A DNA stretch of 64,000 nt from Buddleja alternifolia (GCA_019426215.1 CM033400.1:19576568-19640567), one strand, 5' to 3'; shown: positions 46,854 to 59,302, counted from the first letter of the stretch. Program-made: numbers and translations. The notes: generated by a model not told the origin, from the letters alone.

Positions 46854-49223
46854 ACACCCCCAAACTTGAGTTTGATCGTCCTCGAGCAAAGAAAGTAAAG
46901 CAAACACATAAGCTCGAAAATTTTACAACTAACACACAAAGGCAAAGATAAACACCTTAGAACAAGACTTATGAAGAATCACTTATTCATCAAAAACTTT
47001 CAAATTCATATTCCTCAAAATTTTTGCAACACTATCCCAAATCATGAACACCCACGTCTCCTCATATGTCTAGAATCCACATTAAGCAAGATTATGCAAA
47101 CAAATCAAACTCATCAACACAAACCAACTTTGAAAATATAACTTATTTGAATGCGCAATACGCGATAACCATGATCAGAAAGTCTTTCTTGCTTGTAATG
47201 TAAGGCTCGGGTGTTGGCTTGGTATGGAAATATATGGAAGAAAGTGACTAAGGGTTTAGAGAGCTTAAAACTCGATATCTTCAAGCTACATTCACTAACT
47301 AAATGCATCATACTCAAAATTCTCACCACTTTCTTTCTACTTTTTTTTTTCTTTTCCAAACTCACAACCCCTAAACTTATTTCTTGTTGAACTTGGGTTG
47401 TGTATGAGTTACAATACCTAACCAATGATCATCGAAGCATCACATATATAGCCTAGTCGAGAATTTTTTTATTTCTTTTTTCTTTTTTTTTCCGACTATT
47501 TCGGCTCAACTTAATTCAAATGCTTTTCACATCCGTATCTTTCATCTAGTATATCTCCAAACCTTCATCAATTCTCAAAAATTAACCAACATCAACCTCC
47601 TTCAGGATGTGCACAAAACAATAACACGCATACCCAAACATAGCTAAAAGAATACCGAATTGTAAGATCTCATAACCGGGTGATTATCTTTGTTTTTCTT
47701 TTAGGCTAACTGGTAGATGATGTGGTTTATGAACAAAAAGCGAATGGTGGTCGCACACCCTATTCTTATCATTAAGGCACAAATAAAGGTCTAGAGATAA
47801 TGAATATACTGCAGGCAAATGTAAGGCTAAAGACAAATCAAAGATGGCCTAAATCATGTCATGGTCACGCAATATCAGTGCATTCTTCAAAATTAAACAA
47901 CCGTAGAAGTATCATGCCTCGAGTCCTCAAAAATTTACATAAGCTTGACTTAAAAGGATATCAAGACACAGAAAAGTATGTTGATCACAGAGAAAATAAT
48001 TGGAAGCTAAAAACAAATGAGACAGCAAAATCATCAAGCCTCATCAGAAAAATGATAGTTCATTAGAATTATTCAAGGCATTTTTCACTTGCACATATGT
48101 GTATAAATTGCATCAAAAAAGTTTTTCATGCATAGCATGTATTCACCCCCAAACTTAATTAGCGCATTGTCCTCAATGAGCCAAAGGATGGAAAATAAAA
48201 GTAACTAGGGGAAAGAATACTGCCCTGATCATTGAGTGAGGTTGGCCAGACAGAAAGTGCATGGGAGCTAACGACAAGCACTCACGAAGCTGGAGAATAG
48301 GTGTGACCTAAACACATAAACAAAAGAAACCAGAAAGTAGACACAAACACTTGTAATAAGGAAATTAATATTCATGACATGTTCTTCAAAAGTGAAAAAT
48401 AAAAACAAAAACTAAAAGCAAAACAAAAGTCTCAGGAAAACATAACCAAAAAGCAAGAATAAACGCAACATATCATGAACAACGAACGACGTGAGTGAGA
48501 GTTGAGAGAGAAAGATCCTTTTGTTGCTGAGATAAAGAAATTAGGAATTGGGGTTTTTAGTGGTTTTGAAAATAGAAAGGAAAAAAAGATTGAAAAGCTT
48601 TGGATTTAACCCAGCTGTGAAACAAAAAATTTGATTTAAAATTAAAAAAAAATCTTTTTTTTTCAAAATCACCTTTTAGCCATGACTAAGACCATGGGAA
48701 GCTGCGGCTACCGGGACAGAAAGATTTCAAATTTTTTAGCCATGGCTATGATGATGGGTAGCCACAGCTAAATTTACTTGGGAGCAAAATTTTTAAAAAA
48801 AATCGCGATTTTTCGACTAAGCCATGGCTAAAAGATGACCACGAGTCGTGGTGATAAAAACAGAGGCTATTCATAAAATGTGAGAACTCTTAGCCGTGGC
48901 TATGTGATGTTTAGCCGTGGCTAAAATACCTGGAAGTAAAAAAATCAAAAATTTTAAATGCAAGCCACGGCGAAAGTGATATAACACCACCACCAAAATA
49001 CCGAACACCAAAGCTAAATTTTCCTTGAGCTTGTAAGGACCGTCGTTGTTCTTCTCGACTATCTCTCTTGTATAGATTGCATAAACCTGAGACACGAAAA
49101 TAAACTAAAAGAGAACAAAAGACTCAACTAAATCAAAAAAATAAATAAAAAATTAGAAAACGATAAACATGGGTTGCCTCCCAAGAAGCGCTTATTTTAA
49201 GTCATTAGCTCGACTCCCTGGCA
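46854..49223 (-). other. 3' tail region of the gypsy element
   Basis: Non-coding sequence between the lost pol and the 3' LTR. Two polypurine-like complements occur: cacccccaaacttgag at about 46855 and cacccccaaacttaatt at about 48145. At about 49170-49195 the minus strand reads LLGRQPM, the peptide often found just after integrase in this group. A cluster of tagcc..ggcta near-palindromes occupies 48670-48970. Confidence 0.65.
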
Positions 49224-49228
49224 CTGCT

Positions 49229-50842
49229 TGCTGGGAAAAAAATTGCATAAAAACAAAAACGCAGCGGAAGAATTATAAGTTTAATCCCAGTGGCTCATCT
49301 CTATTTCTCGTATTTAAATTGGGTTTTACGAAATTAATTACCGTTCTCGCGTATGTTGAAATCTGAACCAGCTATGCAATCCTTTCTTGAACAGCAAATC
49401 CGTCGCTGTCTCTAAATTGCCACGCCGAAGTCAAAAACGAAAATCACCTTCTTCTTCACCTTAATGGACGGTTAGAGTGAGAGAGAAAAGGAGGAGAGTT
49501 TGACTTGGAGAGAAAGTTTGTGAGTTAATTCTCTTGACCTAGTTATTTTTTCACTAAGTAGTATATATATACACTACAATAGAAAACAATAACCTAGGCT
49601 TCATAAGCCTCATAAGTGGACACCCACTTGTAGGCTTTTAAGCCTTCAGGCTTTTGTTTATTAATTAATTAAATAATTAATATTATTTATCCAATAAATA
49701 AATTAATTAACTAATCAATTAAATTCATGTTAATATTATAATTAAATTCCCATGAGGAATTAATTAATTCATTAACTTAATTAATTAATAAAATCATCTA
49801 ATGATTAATTAATTAATCTCGATATCCAGTACCGAAAATTCTCTCAAGTCTTTCCTACGATTTTCTTTTTGCACTTCCTTTAAGCGCGACTCTTTAGGTT
49901 CGTCTCAAAAGGCAATTGGGAGGAAACCAAAAGGATGTGAGTAACACCTAGCCAGTCACGTGGCTCACATCGTATCCCAATTGAGAACGAATGAATAGGA
50001 TCATTCCAAACCATATACGTTGTGAATACCGTACGTGTATAAACCTTTTATTCTTGTATCCCAGTCAAGTGAGAGTCATGGTTTTAGTCAAACTCACATG
50101 ACTTGACCATATGCTTAGCTCATAATGAGTCGAGATCATTTTATGCTTTGGCCAAAGACTTTTAACCTCACTCATTCATGACTGCATAGGATACTTGGCT
50201 CATTCACTTATGAGAGAATAAATTCCATTTTGCTAATCAGTTAACAATGCTACTTGCCCATCAAGTCGCACTTCGAGGTCGATCCCACCAAAGGGTGATT
50301 GGATCTAACTACTCTAATGACAGACTTGATGTCACAAGTACATCTTCAACTCGACTCCTCAGGTCTAAGGATCACGCGTACCTATCACAACTTATCAGTT
50401 TCATCATTGACTGTCAGTGAGTGAATACCTATGTGATGAAACTGATGCGAGCCGTGTTCGAACATATTAGTCCAACTTATATGTCCATGACATAAGTTCC
50501 CACTATCATTCCCATAGTGTTCGACTGACACTTTCTATGTCAAAACTTATATCATGCAAGTCCTTGTTTTGTATTGATGTCCAGTTAAATACTTTCTTAG
50601 ACTTGCGAAACCTATTTAGAGAATAAGGATCAAACCCTTCTAGTGCCATTCTCCCTATCCCATAGGAAGTAGAAGGTTTGCCTTATACTCGAGGACTTTA
50701 CGTTGTTTATTAATACCTTACAAACGCCTATAAGAAAACAACAAGATAATGCCTTATATATAATAAAAGGATATTGTTTAGTTACAAGTAATCCCCTATA
50801 AATCTATCTTCTCTATGGCATTTGAGGGCATACACTCTAACA
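49229..50842 (-). repeat. 3' LTR of the nested copia element
   Basis: Starts tgctgg on the plus strand (one change from tgttgg of the partner) and ends ctctaaca. 1614 bp. A TATA box (gtatatatatac) is at about 49560-49572, shared with the other LTR. Confidence 0.93.
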
Positions 50843-50860
50843 ATCTCCCACTTGCACTCA
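50843..50860 (-). promoter_or_regulatory. Polypurine tract of the nested copia element
   Basis: On the minus strand, gcaagtgggagatt immediately precedes the TGTTAGAG start of the 3' LTR, and lies a few bases after the RNase H stop codon. Confidence 0.85.
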
Positions 50861-53800
50861 ATGCCATTTTCTATGGTATTTAATACCCATCCCTTCGAGA
50901 TGTTTTTCTAGCACCGCCTGTGCCAATGGCTTGGTCAATGGATCAGCGACATTGTCAGCTGAGGCTATTTTCTGAACAGATATTTCTCCTCGTGCAACGA
51001 TCTCTCTTATGATGTGATATCTCCTCTCGATGTGTTTGGACTTGCTGTGAGACCTAGGTTCCTTTACTTGTGCTATTGCTCCGGTGTTGTCACAATAAAG
51101 TGGCAACGAGAGCTTTATGCTAGGAACCACTTGAAGTTCTTCTATGAACTTCCTTATCCAAACAACCTCTTTAGATGCCTCAGAAGCAGCTATGTATTCA
51201 GCCTCTGTAGTGGAGTCCGCGGTTGTGCTTTGCTCGGAACTTTTCCAAGTTACCGCCCCACCATTGAGGGTGAATACAAATCCTGAGGTGGATTTCTGGT
51301 CATCGACATCAGATTGAAAATCCAAATCAGTGTACCCGTCCACTCTCAGGCTACCACTCCCATAGATGAGAATCATATCCTTGGTTCTCTTCAGCTACTT
51401 TAGGATATTCTTCACATCTATCCAGTGTTCCTTGCCTGGATTTGCTTAAAATCAACCAACAACGCTTACCAAATAAGCAATGTCAGGTCTAGTACACAGC
51501 ATTGCGTACATCAGGCTACCCACTACTGATGCATAGGGTACAGTGCTCATTTTTTTTCTATCTTCCTTATTTTGAGGACACATAGTTTTTGAGAGATGTA
51601 TCCCATGCCTCATTGGCAGGAACCCTTTCTTAGAATCCTCCATCCTATATCTCTTTAGCACCTTTTCTAAGTAAAGGGCTTGAGAGAGCCCTATCATTCT
51701 ATGTGTTCGATCTCTGTAGATTCGATTCCATGGAGAAAGTACTCGAAAGCCACTTTTTTATAGTGGTGAGCATTCCTCTATCATTCCTTATGAGTAATAT
51801 GTCATCTACATATAACACAAGGAATGTTATCTTGCTCCCACTAACCTTCTTGTAAACACATGGCTCGTCTTTGTTCTTGATGAAGTTAAATCCTTTGACA
51901 GCTTCATCAAAACGTAGATTCCAGCTACGGGATGCTTGCTTGAGTCCATAAATGGATCTCTCAAGCTTACACACCTTATGAGTATGCTCCTCGGATACAA
52001 AACCTTTAGGCTGTTCCATATAGATATCCTCTTCTAGGAATCCATTTAGGAAAACAGTTTTGACATCCATTTGCCATATTTCATAGTCTAGGTGTGCGGC
52101 TATTGCAAGTAGAATCCTTATTGATTTGATCATAGCCACTGGCGAAAAGGTTTCTTGGTAGTCAATTCCTTCCTTTTGACTATACCCTTTCGCCACTAGC
52201 CTGGCTTTGTAGGTGTCAACCTTGCCATCAACACCAATCTTTCTCTTGTAGATCCATTTGCACCCGATCGGTTTTACCCCTTCAGGTTGGTCCACAAGTT
52301 TCCAGACTTGGTTTGCATGCATCGAATCGATCTCAGTTTGCATAGCTTCACGCCATCTAGTAGCATTTACATCCACCATTGCTTGATCAAAAGTGGAGGG
52401 ATCATCTCCATGATCCTCCTCTAATACAGAATGGAGATCCAGCTCCCTCTGTACTAGATATCCGTACCTCTCAGGCGGTTGAGGTACTCTACTTGATCTT
52501 CGTGGTTGTGGTTGTGTTACAGAAGGTTCAGTTCTCACTTCCTGTGTAGATATATCCACTGGAGTCTCATTTTGTTCTTCTAAAACAATCTTTCTACCCG
52601 CTCCTCCTTCTTGAATGAACTCATCTTCAAGAAAGTGGGCTTGCAAAGCTACAATGATCCTTTGATCATCATGCAGGCAAAGGAGGTATCCCATTGAATC
52701 CTCAGGATATCCAACGAAATGTCCCTTCAAGGATCTAGCCTCCAACTTGTCCACTTTGGTCTTTTTGACATAAGCCGGACATCCCCAAATCTTGATGTGA
52801 TTAAGACTTGGTTTCCTATTCCTCCATATCTCATAGGGAGTCATAGGAACAGACTTGGACGGACATCTATTTAAAATGTGTACAACTGTAAGCAGCACAT
52901 GACCCCACAGTGAAATGGGTAAGTCAGTGTAGCTGAGCATGGAGCGAACCATGTCCAACAAAGTTCGATTCCTTCGCTCTGCTACTCCATTTAACTGTGG
53001 TGTCGCTGGAGGTGTGAGCTGTAATACTATACCATTCTCTCTGAGGTATACATCAAAGTCGTCGCTCATATATTCTCCTCCTTGATCCGATTGAAGGGTT
53101 TTTATATGTTGACCAGTTTGATTTTCCACTAAAGCCTTGAATTCCTTGAACTTTTCAATGGATTCAGACTTGTGCCTCATCATGTACACTAGACCATATC
53201 TTGAATGGTCATCAGTGAAGGTGATGAAGTAAAGGAAACCTCCTCGTGCCATTTCTCCAAATGGACCACAAACATCAGTATGCACTAAGCCTAAGATTTG
53301 TGAGGCTCTTTCAAAAGTCCCTGTGAAGGGGGATCTAGCCATCTTGCCTTTGAGACAAGATTCACAAGTAGGATAGGGATCCAATCCCAATGGGCCAATT
53401 AGTCCATCTTTCTCCATTTTGCGAATTTTATGTTCGCCGGCATGGCCTAGTCTAAGATGCCAAATCAATCTTTGGTTTATTCCAAGCTTACTATGTTTCC
53501 TTTGTATAGTATTCACAGAACACTCATTCTGGACATTAAGGTAATACAATCCATTTATTAAAGAAGCAAAGCCTACTAATTTATTACCATAATAAATGTT
53601 GCATCGTTCATTAATAAAACGGAAAGTGTAACCAAATTTAACTAAAATGGGAATAGAAACAATGTTTTTAAGCCCATTGGGCAAAACTAAAACATTATCC
53701 AGAAATAGTATATGTCCAGAATTAAGAAATAATGAGCCAGATCCAATTTCAGTAGCTGCGACGCTTTGCCCGCTGCCTATTCTTATCTACACCTCATCAG

Positions 53801-53950
53801 GGCTCAACTTCCTTCTTCTTTCCAGATTCTGATTCACACAACATACATGAGTATTAGCTCCTGAATCAAGAATCCATGAAGAGGAAAAAATGGCAATAGA
53901 GCAAAAACATAAAGTTCTTTACCTTTTGCTTGTATGTTAGGACAATCTCT
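50858..53950 (-). pseudogene. copia pol (protease, integrase, RT, RNase H), lightly broken
   Basis: Protease WILDSGANTHVC is at about 53840-53875, followed by a stop near 53790. A 661-codon frame (53684-51699) then holds the zinc finger [12 protein letters not shown]...CESCLKGK, integrase [17 protein letters not shown] and [13 protein letters not shown], and [22 protein letters not shown] and LYVDDILLI. At about 51735 FSM runs straight into the later [14 protein letters not shown] block in another frame, so about a dozen codons are lost. RNase H (51376-50858) has YTDLDFQSD, STTEAEYIAA, CDNTGAIA and a normal stop. All catalytic acidic positions remain. Confidence 0.9.
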
Positions 53951-54730
53951 TCTCTAGTGGCCAAGCTCACCGCAGCATAAGCATCTGTCCTGATTTCTAG
54001 CCCTCTTATTTCTCCTTCGGTGTGCTTTATCGCAAGTCGTGCTGGATGCCCCTTCCTCTAAATGGTCATTATTATTCCTTCTTCCATCCAATGGATTAGG
54101 AAAAGTGATTGACATTGGGTTGTTCCATTTGTCCGCCTTTATTTGTTTCTGAGCAACTTTGAGTTTTTCTAATGGCCCAGCTAAAGAACCCTCAATGTCA
54201 TTCATGTCAAAGTTTATGACGAAGTAATAGAATGAATCGGGGAGTGACTGTAGGATGAGATCAACTTGGAGATGTAGATCTATGTAGAAGTTTAAAGATT
54301 TTAGTTTTTCTATCATGGTCATCATTTTAAAAACGTGTTCTCCAACATTCTCTCCTTCAGTCATTTTAGTTCGGAAGAGATCCCTTGAGATAAAATATCT
54401 AGCGGTCCTACCGCGCTCTCCGAACAACTCATCCAAATGCAGGATAATGTCTCTTGTATTATCCATCTTATCATGGGACCTTTGCAACTCTATGCACATC
54501 GAGCTTAAGATGTACACCCTTGCTTTATGGTTATCACAGCACCAATCCCAACGAGCCAGGCGAACTTCATCACCCTCCTCTTTTCCAGGAATGGGAGGAC
54601 GACCAATTTCCAGTACATAGTCTATGGATTCACTGCTAAGGACCATCCTCAGCTTTGTGAGCCATTCTATGTAGTTTGGACCAGTGAGAATCGTGTTTTC
54701 CATCAATTTCGACAGTGGTTTGGGAGACAT
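53951..54730 (-). pseudogene. copia gag, stopped inside the zinc knuckle
   Basis: The ATG at 54730 opens MSPKPLSKLMENTILTGPNY. There follow WLTKLRMVL, LDELFGERGRTARY and LRSLNF-type gag blocks, then a basic stretch (RRRNKRARNQDR). It ends CLCCGELGH followed by TAG, where the CCHC knuckle should continue to its final Cys; readthrough would give R-E-D-C. Length 258 residues to the stop. Gag would form the particle and bind element RNA. Confidence 0.88.
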
Positions 54731-56638
54731 AATTAAATTTGAGAGAGATAAATCAAAATTGCTGCAGAAAATAAACCAAACTTTATTAGACTTGTGTAAC
54801 TAAACTAAAACCAAGTTTAAAATCAAGGACTTCGACTTATAACTTGGCTCCCACTACATTTTTCGAGATTCACACTCCCACTGTGAAAAACGGAAGTGAT
54901 CGTTGCAATGTACTTCGTGGTGGGGATTGATTTCTTTAATTAATCTAATGGATGACAACCTTTTAACGATATATGGTCCATTATTTTAATTAAAGTGATG
55001 TCCAACATCAATCTATCCAATAGATGGTTCAATCTTCTTTTTCCCATAATCCACCAAAACCGCAACCCTTTAACGATTTATAGGCTTTGTGGATTACCTA
55101 AGTTCACTCCCACTAACTCCTCATAATCTAACATTTGAATTTCACCTTGCAACCATTTAACGATATTTGGGGTGAAATATGTCTCGATTAAGGCATCTAA
55201 TGCACTTAATAAAATTCTAGAATTAAATCTTGATATACGACCCCCACTTACTGGGAAGATGCCATATACTAGGTTTAATACTTAATTTCATTAAGTTTAG
55301 TGGAGGGAAAGGATGCCTAGCACCCCTTACTAACTTAGTATCAATTTTTGCTTGGGAGAATTCATGTTCTAAACATTTATCTAAGTCTCACTTTGCACAT
55401 TACTCAATTTATATAGCGCATATTGATAACATACATGCTTCATACAACTATTGAACATGCATCGAAAGCAATAAACCAACACATATGTCCATGGGCTTTA
55501 TCTAGAGGTCCCAAGCCAATGGGCCATCATTAAAAAGAAAAATAAGCCTAGCTATTCTTCGTGGGCTCCAAGCTCCTCTTCTTTTGGATTGATCTCCTCT
55601 TGAAAGGCCTATTCTATTTCTATCTATTACATGAGATTATTTAACAACCTATAAATAATTTTAGAAATAAAATAAACGGGCTCAATTCCGGCCCTTACAA
55701 CCCATAAAAGAAAATACAATCAAAAGAAAAAACCTAAGCCCATGGACAATGTCACCATCATATAATACATGCTCGCGAAAAATAAAGCAATTATGTTGGT
55801 GATTAAGTTAATGAATAATTAGTCCAACTAATTAATTCCCTCAATAAAATTCCAAATTTTATTGATAATCATGACAATAACCATTTAGTGAGAGTTTTTA
55901 ATTTAAATAAATAACTTAATTAAAAAAATTTCCAAGAACCATTAATTAATTATTTCACTTAAATTAATAATACTCAATTTAAAAAACAATTTGGGCTTTA
56001 TTTCATAAAATATAATTACAACCATTGGCATATTTAATTTTAATTAATTAGGCCCAAAACCAATTTGTTGAAGAGTCCATATTTTTAAATAAAACAATTT
56101 GGGCTTATTTAATTAAATCCGGGTCATCATCTTTTTGACCCACCCGGATAATTAAAATAGCCCAAAACCCATTTAAATAAAAAATTGGACCCGAGAAAAA
56201 TTAACCCGACCCGTTAGGACCCGGGTCATGGACCCGGGCTCACGTAACTAGGCCCACGTGCGCTGGGCGCACGACACAGCGCGGCCAGGCTCAAGCGCAC
56301 GACAGTGTCCTAGTCGCGTGGCCAGGCCCTGCGCACGGCGTTGTGCGCACACAGCATGTGGCCCAAAGGCCACCCGCTGCACGCATAGCGTGTGCTGTCT
56401 GCGCGCCCAGCGCGCAGACTGCGCACGTTGTTTTCAACGCGCTTGTCGTGGGGTTTTTCCAACCCGATTCTCACAAAAATTAGATTTTTCAATTCACAAG
56501 TCATCATACTACAACATGCATGAATTAAACGCAGAAAAATCATGGATTATCATCATGAAAAACATATTCAAAACATGCTTCAAAAAATGCAAAAAATACT
56601 TAATCACGTAATCAATTAAATACAGAAATCAGAGATTG
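54731..56638 (-). other. Long 5' leader of the nested copia element
   Basis: About 1.9 kb between the PBS and gag without a long ORF. It holds a series of hairpins (54940-55265), an AT-rich centre, and a GC-rich block with many tgcgc/gcgcac motifs (about 56190-56450). Confidence 0.7.
54946..55178 (-). promoter_or_regulatory. Three hairpins with a conserved loop in the copia leader
   Basis: Hairpin 1: stem TAATGGA/TCCATTA (54946-54952, 54977-54983). Hairpin 2: TAATCCAC/GTGGATTA (55047-55054, 55089-55096). Hairpin 3: ATTTCACC/GGTGAAAT (55139-55146, 55171-55178). All stems are perfect but unrelated to each other, while the loops share caaccNtttaacgat followed by an A/T run and gg. On the element RNA strand the loop core is AUCGUUAAANGGUUG. 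Position is 215-450 nt upstream of gag. Function is unknown; packaging, dimerisation or translation control are possibilities. Confidence 0.7.
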
Positions 56639-56650
56639 GCTCTGATACCA
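56639..56650 (-). promoter_or_regulatory. Primer-binding site (initiator tRNA-Met) of the nested copia element
   Basis: gctctgatacca on the plus strand is the complement of TGGTATCAGAGC, the standard plant copia PBS, one base from the 5' LTR. Confidence 0.95.
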
Positions 56651-56651
56651 C

Positions 56652-58256
56652 TGTTGGAAAAAAAATTGCTTAAAAACAAAAACGCATCGGAAGAATTATA
56701 AGTTTAATCCCAGTGGCTCATCTCTATTTCTCGTATTTAAATTGGGTTTTACGAAATTAATTACCGTTCTCGCGTATATTGAAATCTGAACCAACTATGC
56801 AATCCTTTCTTGAATAGCAAATCCGTCACTGTCTCTAAATTGCCACGCCGGAGTAAAAAATGAAAATCACCTTCTTCTTCACCTTGATGGACGGCTAGAG
56901 TGAGAGAGAAAGGGAGGAGAGTTTGACTTGGAGAGAAAGTTTGTGAGTTAATTCTCTTGACCTAGTTATTTTTTCACTAAGTAGTATATATATACACTAC
57001 AATAGAAAACAATAACCTAAGCTTCATAGACGCCCACTTGTAGGCTTTTAAGCCTTCGGGCTTTTGTTTATTAATTAATTAAATAATTAATATTATTTAT
57101 CCAATAAATAAATTAATTAACTAATCAATTAAATTCAACTTAATATTATAATTAAGTTCCCATGAGGAATTAATTAATTCATTAACTTAATTAATTGATA
57201 AAATCATCTAATGATTAATTAATTAATCTCGATATCCAATACCGAAAATTCTCTCAAGTCTTTTCCTATGATTTTCTTTTTGCACTTCCTTTAAGCGCGA
57301 CTCTTTAGGTTTATCTCAAAAGGTAATTGGGAGGAAACCAAAAGGATGTGAGTAACACCTAGCCAGTCACGTGACTCACATCGTATCCCAATTGAGAACG
57401 AATGAATAGGATCATTCCAAACCATATACGCTGTGAATACCGTACGTGTATAAACCTTTTTTTCTTGTATCCCAGTCAAGTGAGAGTCATTGTTTTAGTC
57501 AAACTCACATGACTTGACCATATGCTTAGCTCATAATGAGTCGAGGTCATTTTATGCTTTGGCCAAAGACTTTTAACCTCACTCATTCATGACTGCATAG
57601 GATACTTGGCTCATTCACGTATGAGAGAATAAACCCCATTTTGCTAATCAGTTAACAATGCTACTTGCCCATCGAGTCGCGCTTCGAGGTCGATCCCACC
57701 AAAGGGTGGTTTGGATCTAACTACTCTAATGACAGACTTGATGTCATAAGTACATCTTCAACTCGACTCCTCAGGTCTAAGGTTCACGCGTGCCTATCAC
57801 AACTTATCAGTTTCATCATTGACTGTCAGTGAGTGATTACCCATGTGATGAAACTGATGTGAGCCGTGTTCGAACACATTAGTCCAACTTATATGTCCAT
57901 GACATAAGTTCCCACTATCATTCCCATAGTGTTCGACTGACACTTTCTCTGTCAAAACTTATATCATACAAGTCCTTGTTCTGTATTGATGTCCAGTCAA
58001 ATACTTTCTTAGACTTGCGAACCCTATTTAGAGAATAAGGATCAAACCCTTCTAGTGCCATTCTCCCTATCCCATAGGAAGTAGAAGGTTTGCCTTATAC
58101 TCAAGGACTTTACGTTATTTATTAACACCTTACAAACGCCTATAAGAAAACAACAAGATAATGCCTTATATATAATAAAAAGGATATTGTTTAGTTACAA
58201 GTTAATGCCCAATAAATCTATCCTCTTTATGGCATTTGAGGACATACACTCTAACA
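56652..58256 (-). repeat. 5' LTR of the nested copia element
   Basis: tgttggaaaa to ctctaaca on the plus strand, 1605 bp, matching 49229-50842 throughout. Confidence 0.94.
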
Positions 58257-58261
58257 CTGCT

Positions 58262-59211
58262 CATGGTGGATCATAAGGAGCACTGCCAACTTTGTATGAA
58301 CGAGTCTTTTTGTGCTTTTTCCAGTTGCGTAGAGGCTTCTTCCCTCCAATCTCTATCACACAACCTAAAAAACTTAGAATTGAACATAAGGTCTCTTTCA
58401 AAAATACATAATTGAAGTGTAAAGATGAAAGTTTAATTAGAAGTGAGAAAGAATCCTCAATGGATGATTGCAACTTATATGTGGCTGTCCCATACTCCCC
58501 TAGCCTTGGTTTTGACAACTCAAATGGTGGTTCATCCAAGTGATTTATATATCCTCTGATTTTCTCATTCGCGACCGTAGTATCACTTGGGTTCTCAAAA
58601 TATGCATCGAATTGATCAATAGAGTTGTAAGCCTTGACTTCAACCTCCTCTACTCTGTCTCTCTGGTTATTGATACACTTTTGTAAGAATTCGAGAGATA
58701 TGGTGGTCGACGGTGTTTGATTCTTGAAAATTTCTAATGTCATTTCTTGGTCATCTGATGGGATGGATTTCGGAGAATCAGTGCTGAATTATGGGTCCTC
58801 TAGTGATGTTGCTTCTGGAGCCTCATCATTCTCTTCTGTGATAATATACGTGGTGTCTGATGACCTCTCTGCCAATAAGTTGGAGAATTGATTCAGTTGT
58901 GCTTGGACGTTCATGATGCATGTTTCTATGTTTTGACCCCACTCATCAAGTCGTGATATCATGGTGTCGTTTTGCTTCATCCATTGGATCATCAGCTCTT
59001 CAAAACTCGAGATCATATCATGTTGCTGATATGTTGGCGAAGCTCTCATTGCATAATTACTCAATGGCAAGTCTTGCTGATTTCTCCATCCTTGCTGACA
59101 GTAGTCACTCTGATGAATGCCTCCACACAACGAACAAAAATCTTGAACATGACTCTCATAAGCTCCTTCACTCCATCGTCGTTGTGACCAATAAAAATTA
59201 TTATTATTCAT
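58262..59211 (-). pseudogene. gag-like ORF of the gypsy element, broken
   Basis: The first part (59211-58789) starts MNNNNFYWSQRRW and has a knuckle-like CSLCGGIHQSDYC, then a coiled-coil-like Q/N/E region. A stop at about 58789 separates it from a second open part (58743-58261) with FLQKCINNQRDRVEEVE and FELSKPRLGEYGTATYKL, ending APYDPP. The copia insertion follows directly. Across the insertion the minus strand continues into the post-pol tail, showing pol was gone before the copia arrived. Confidence 0.7.
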
Positions 59212-59302
59212 CTCTTCAAGAATAAAAATAAAAAGACTAAATATAAAATAAAAAAAGACTTAAGTTTAGAACAGATAACAGAATCTCAATATTAAATAAA
59301 CA

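Larger units (their letters stand above)
49229..58256 (-). mobile_element. Complete Ty1/copia element nested in the gypsy element, TSD ctgct
   Basis: LTRs are 49229-50842 and 56652-58256. Perfect ctgct duplications lie at 49224-49228 and 58257-58261. An initiator-Met PBS complement (gctctgatacca) is at 56639-56650. Order on the minus strand is LTR, PBS, long leader with hairpins, gag, protease, integrase, RT, RNase H, polypurine tract, LTR. LTRs differ at tens of sites plus a 15-base indel, so it is older than the 17-22 kb element. Coding is nearly intact but carries stops and a small RT deletion. Confidence 0.95.

Noticed and set aside
50858..54730. Plus-strand ORFs opposite the copia gag and pol (for example 51014-51286, 54315-54620)
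   Set aside because: Shadows of the minus-strand coding region.
56258..56611. Cys/Arg-rich ORF across the GC-rich leader block
   Set aside because: Composition follows directly from gcgcac/tgcgc repeats; antisense to the copia element and without family resemblance.
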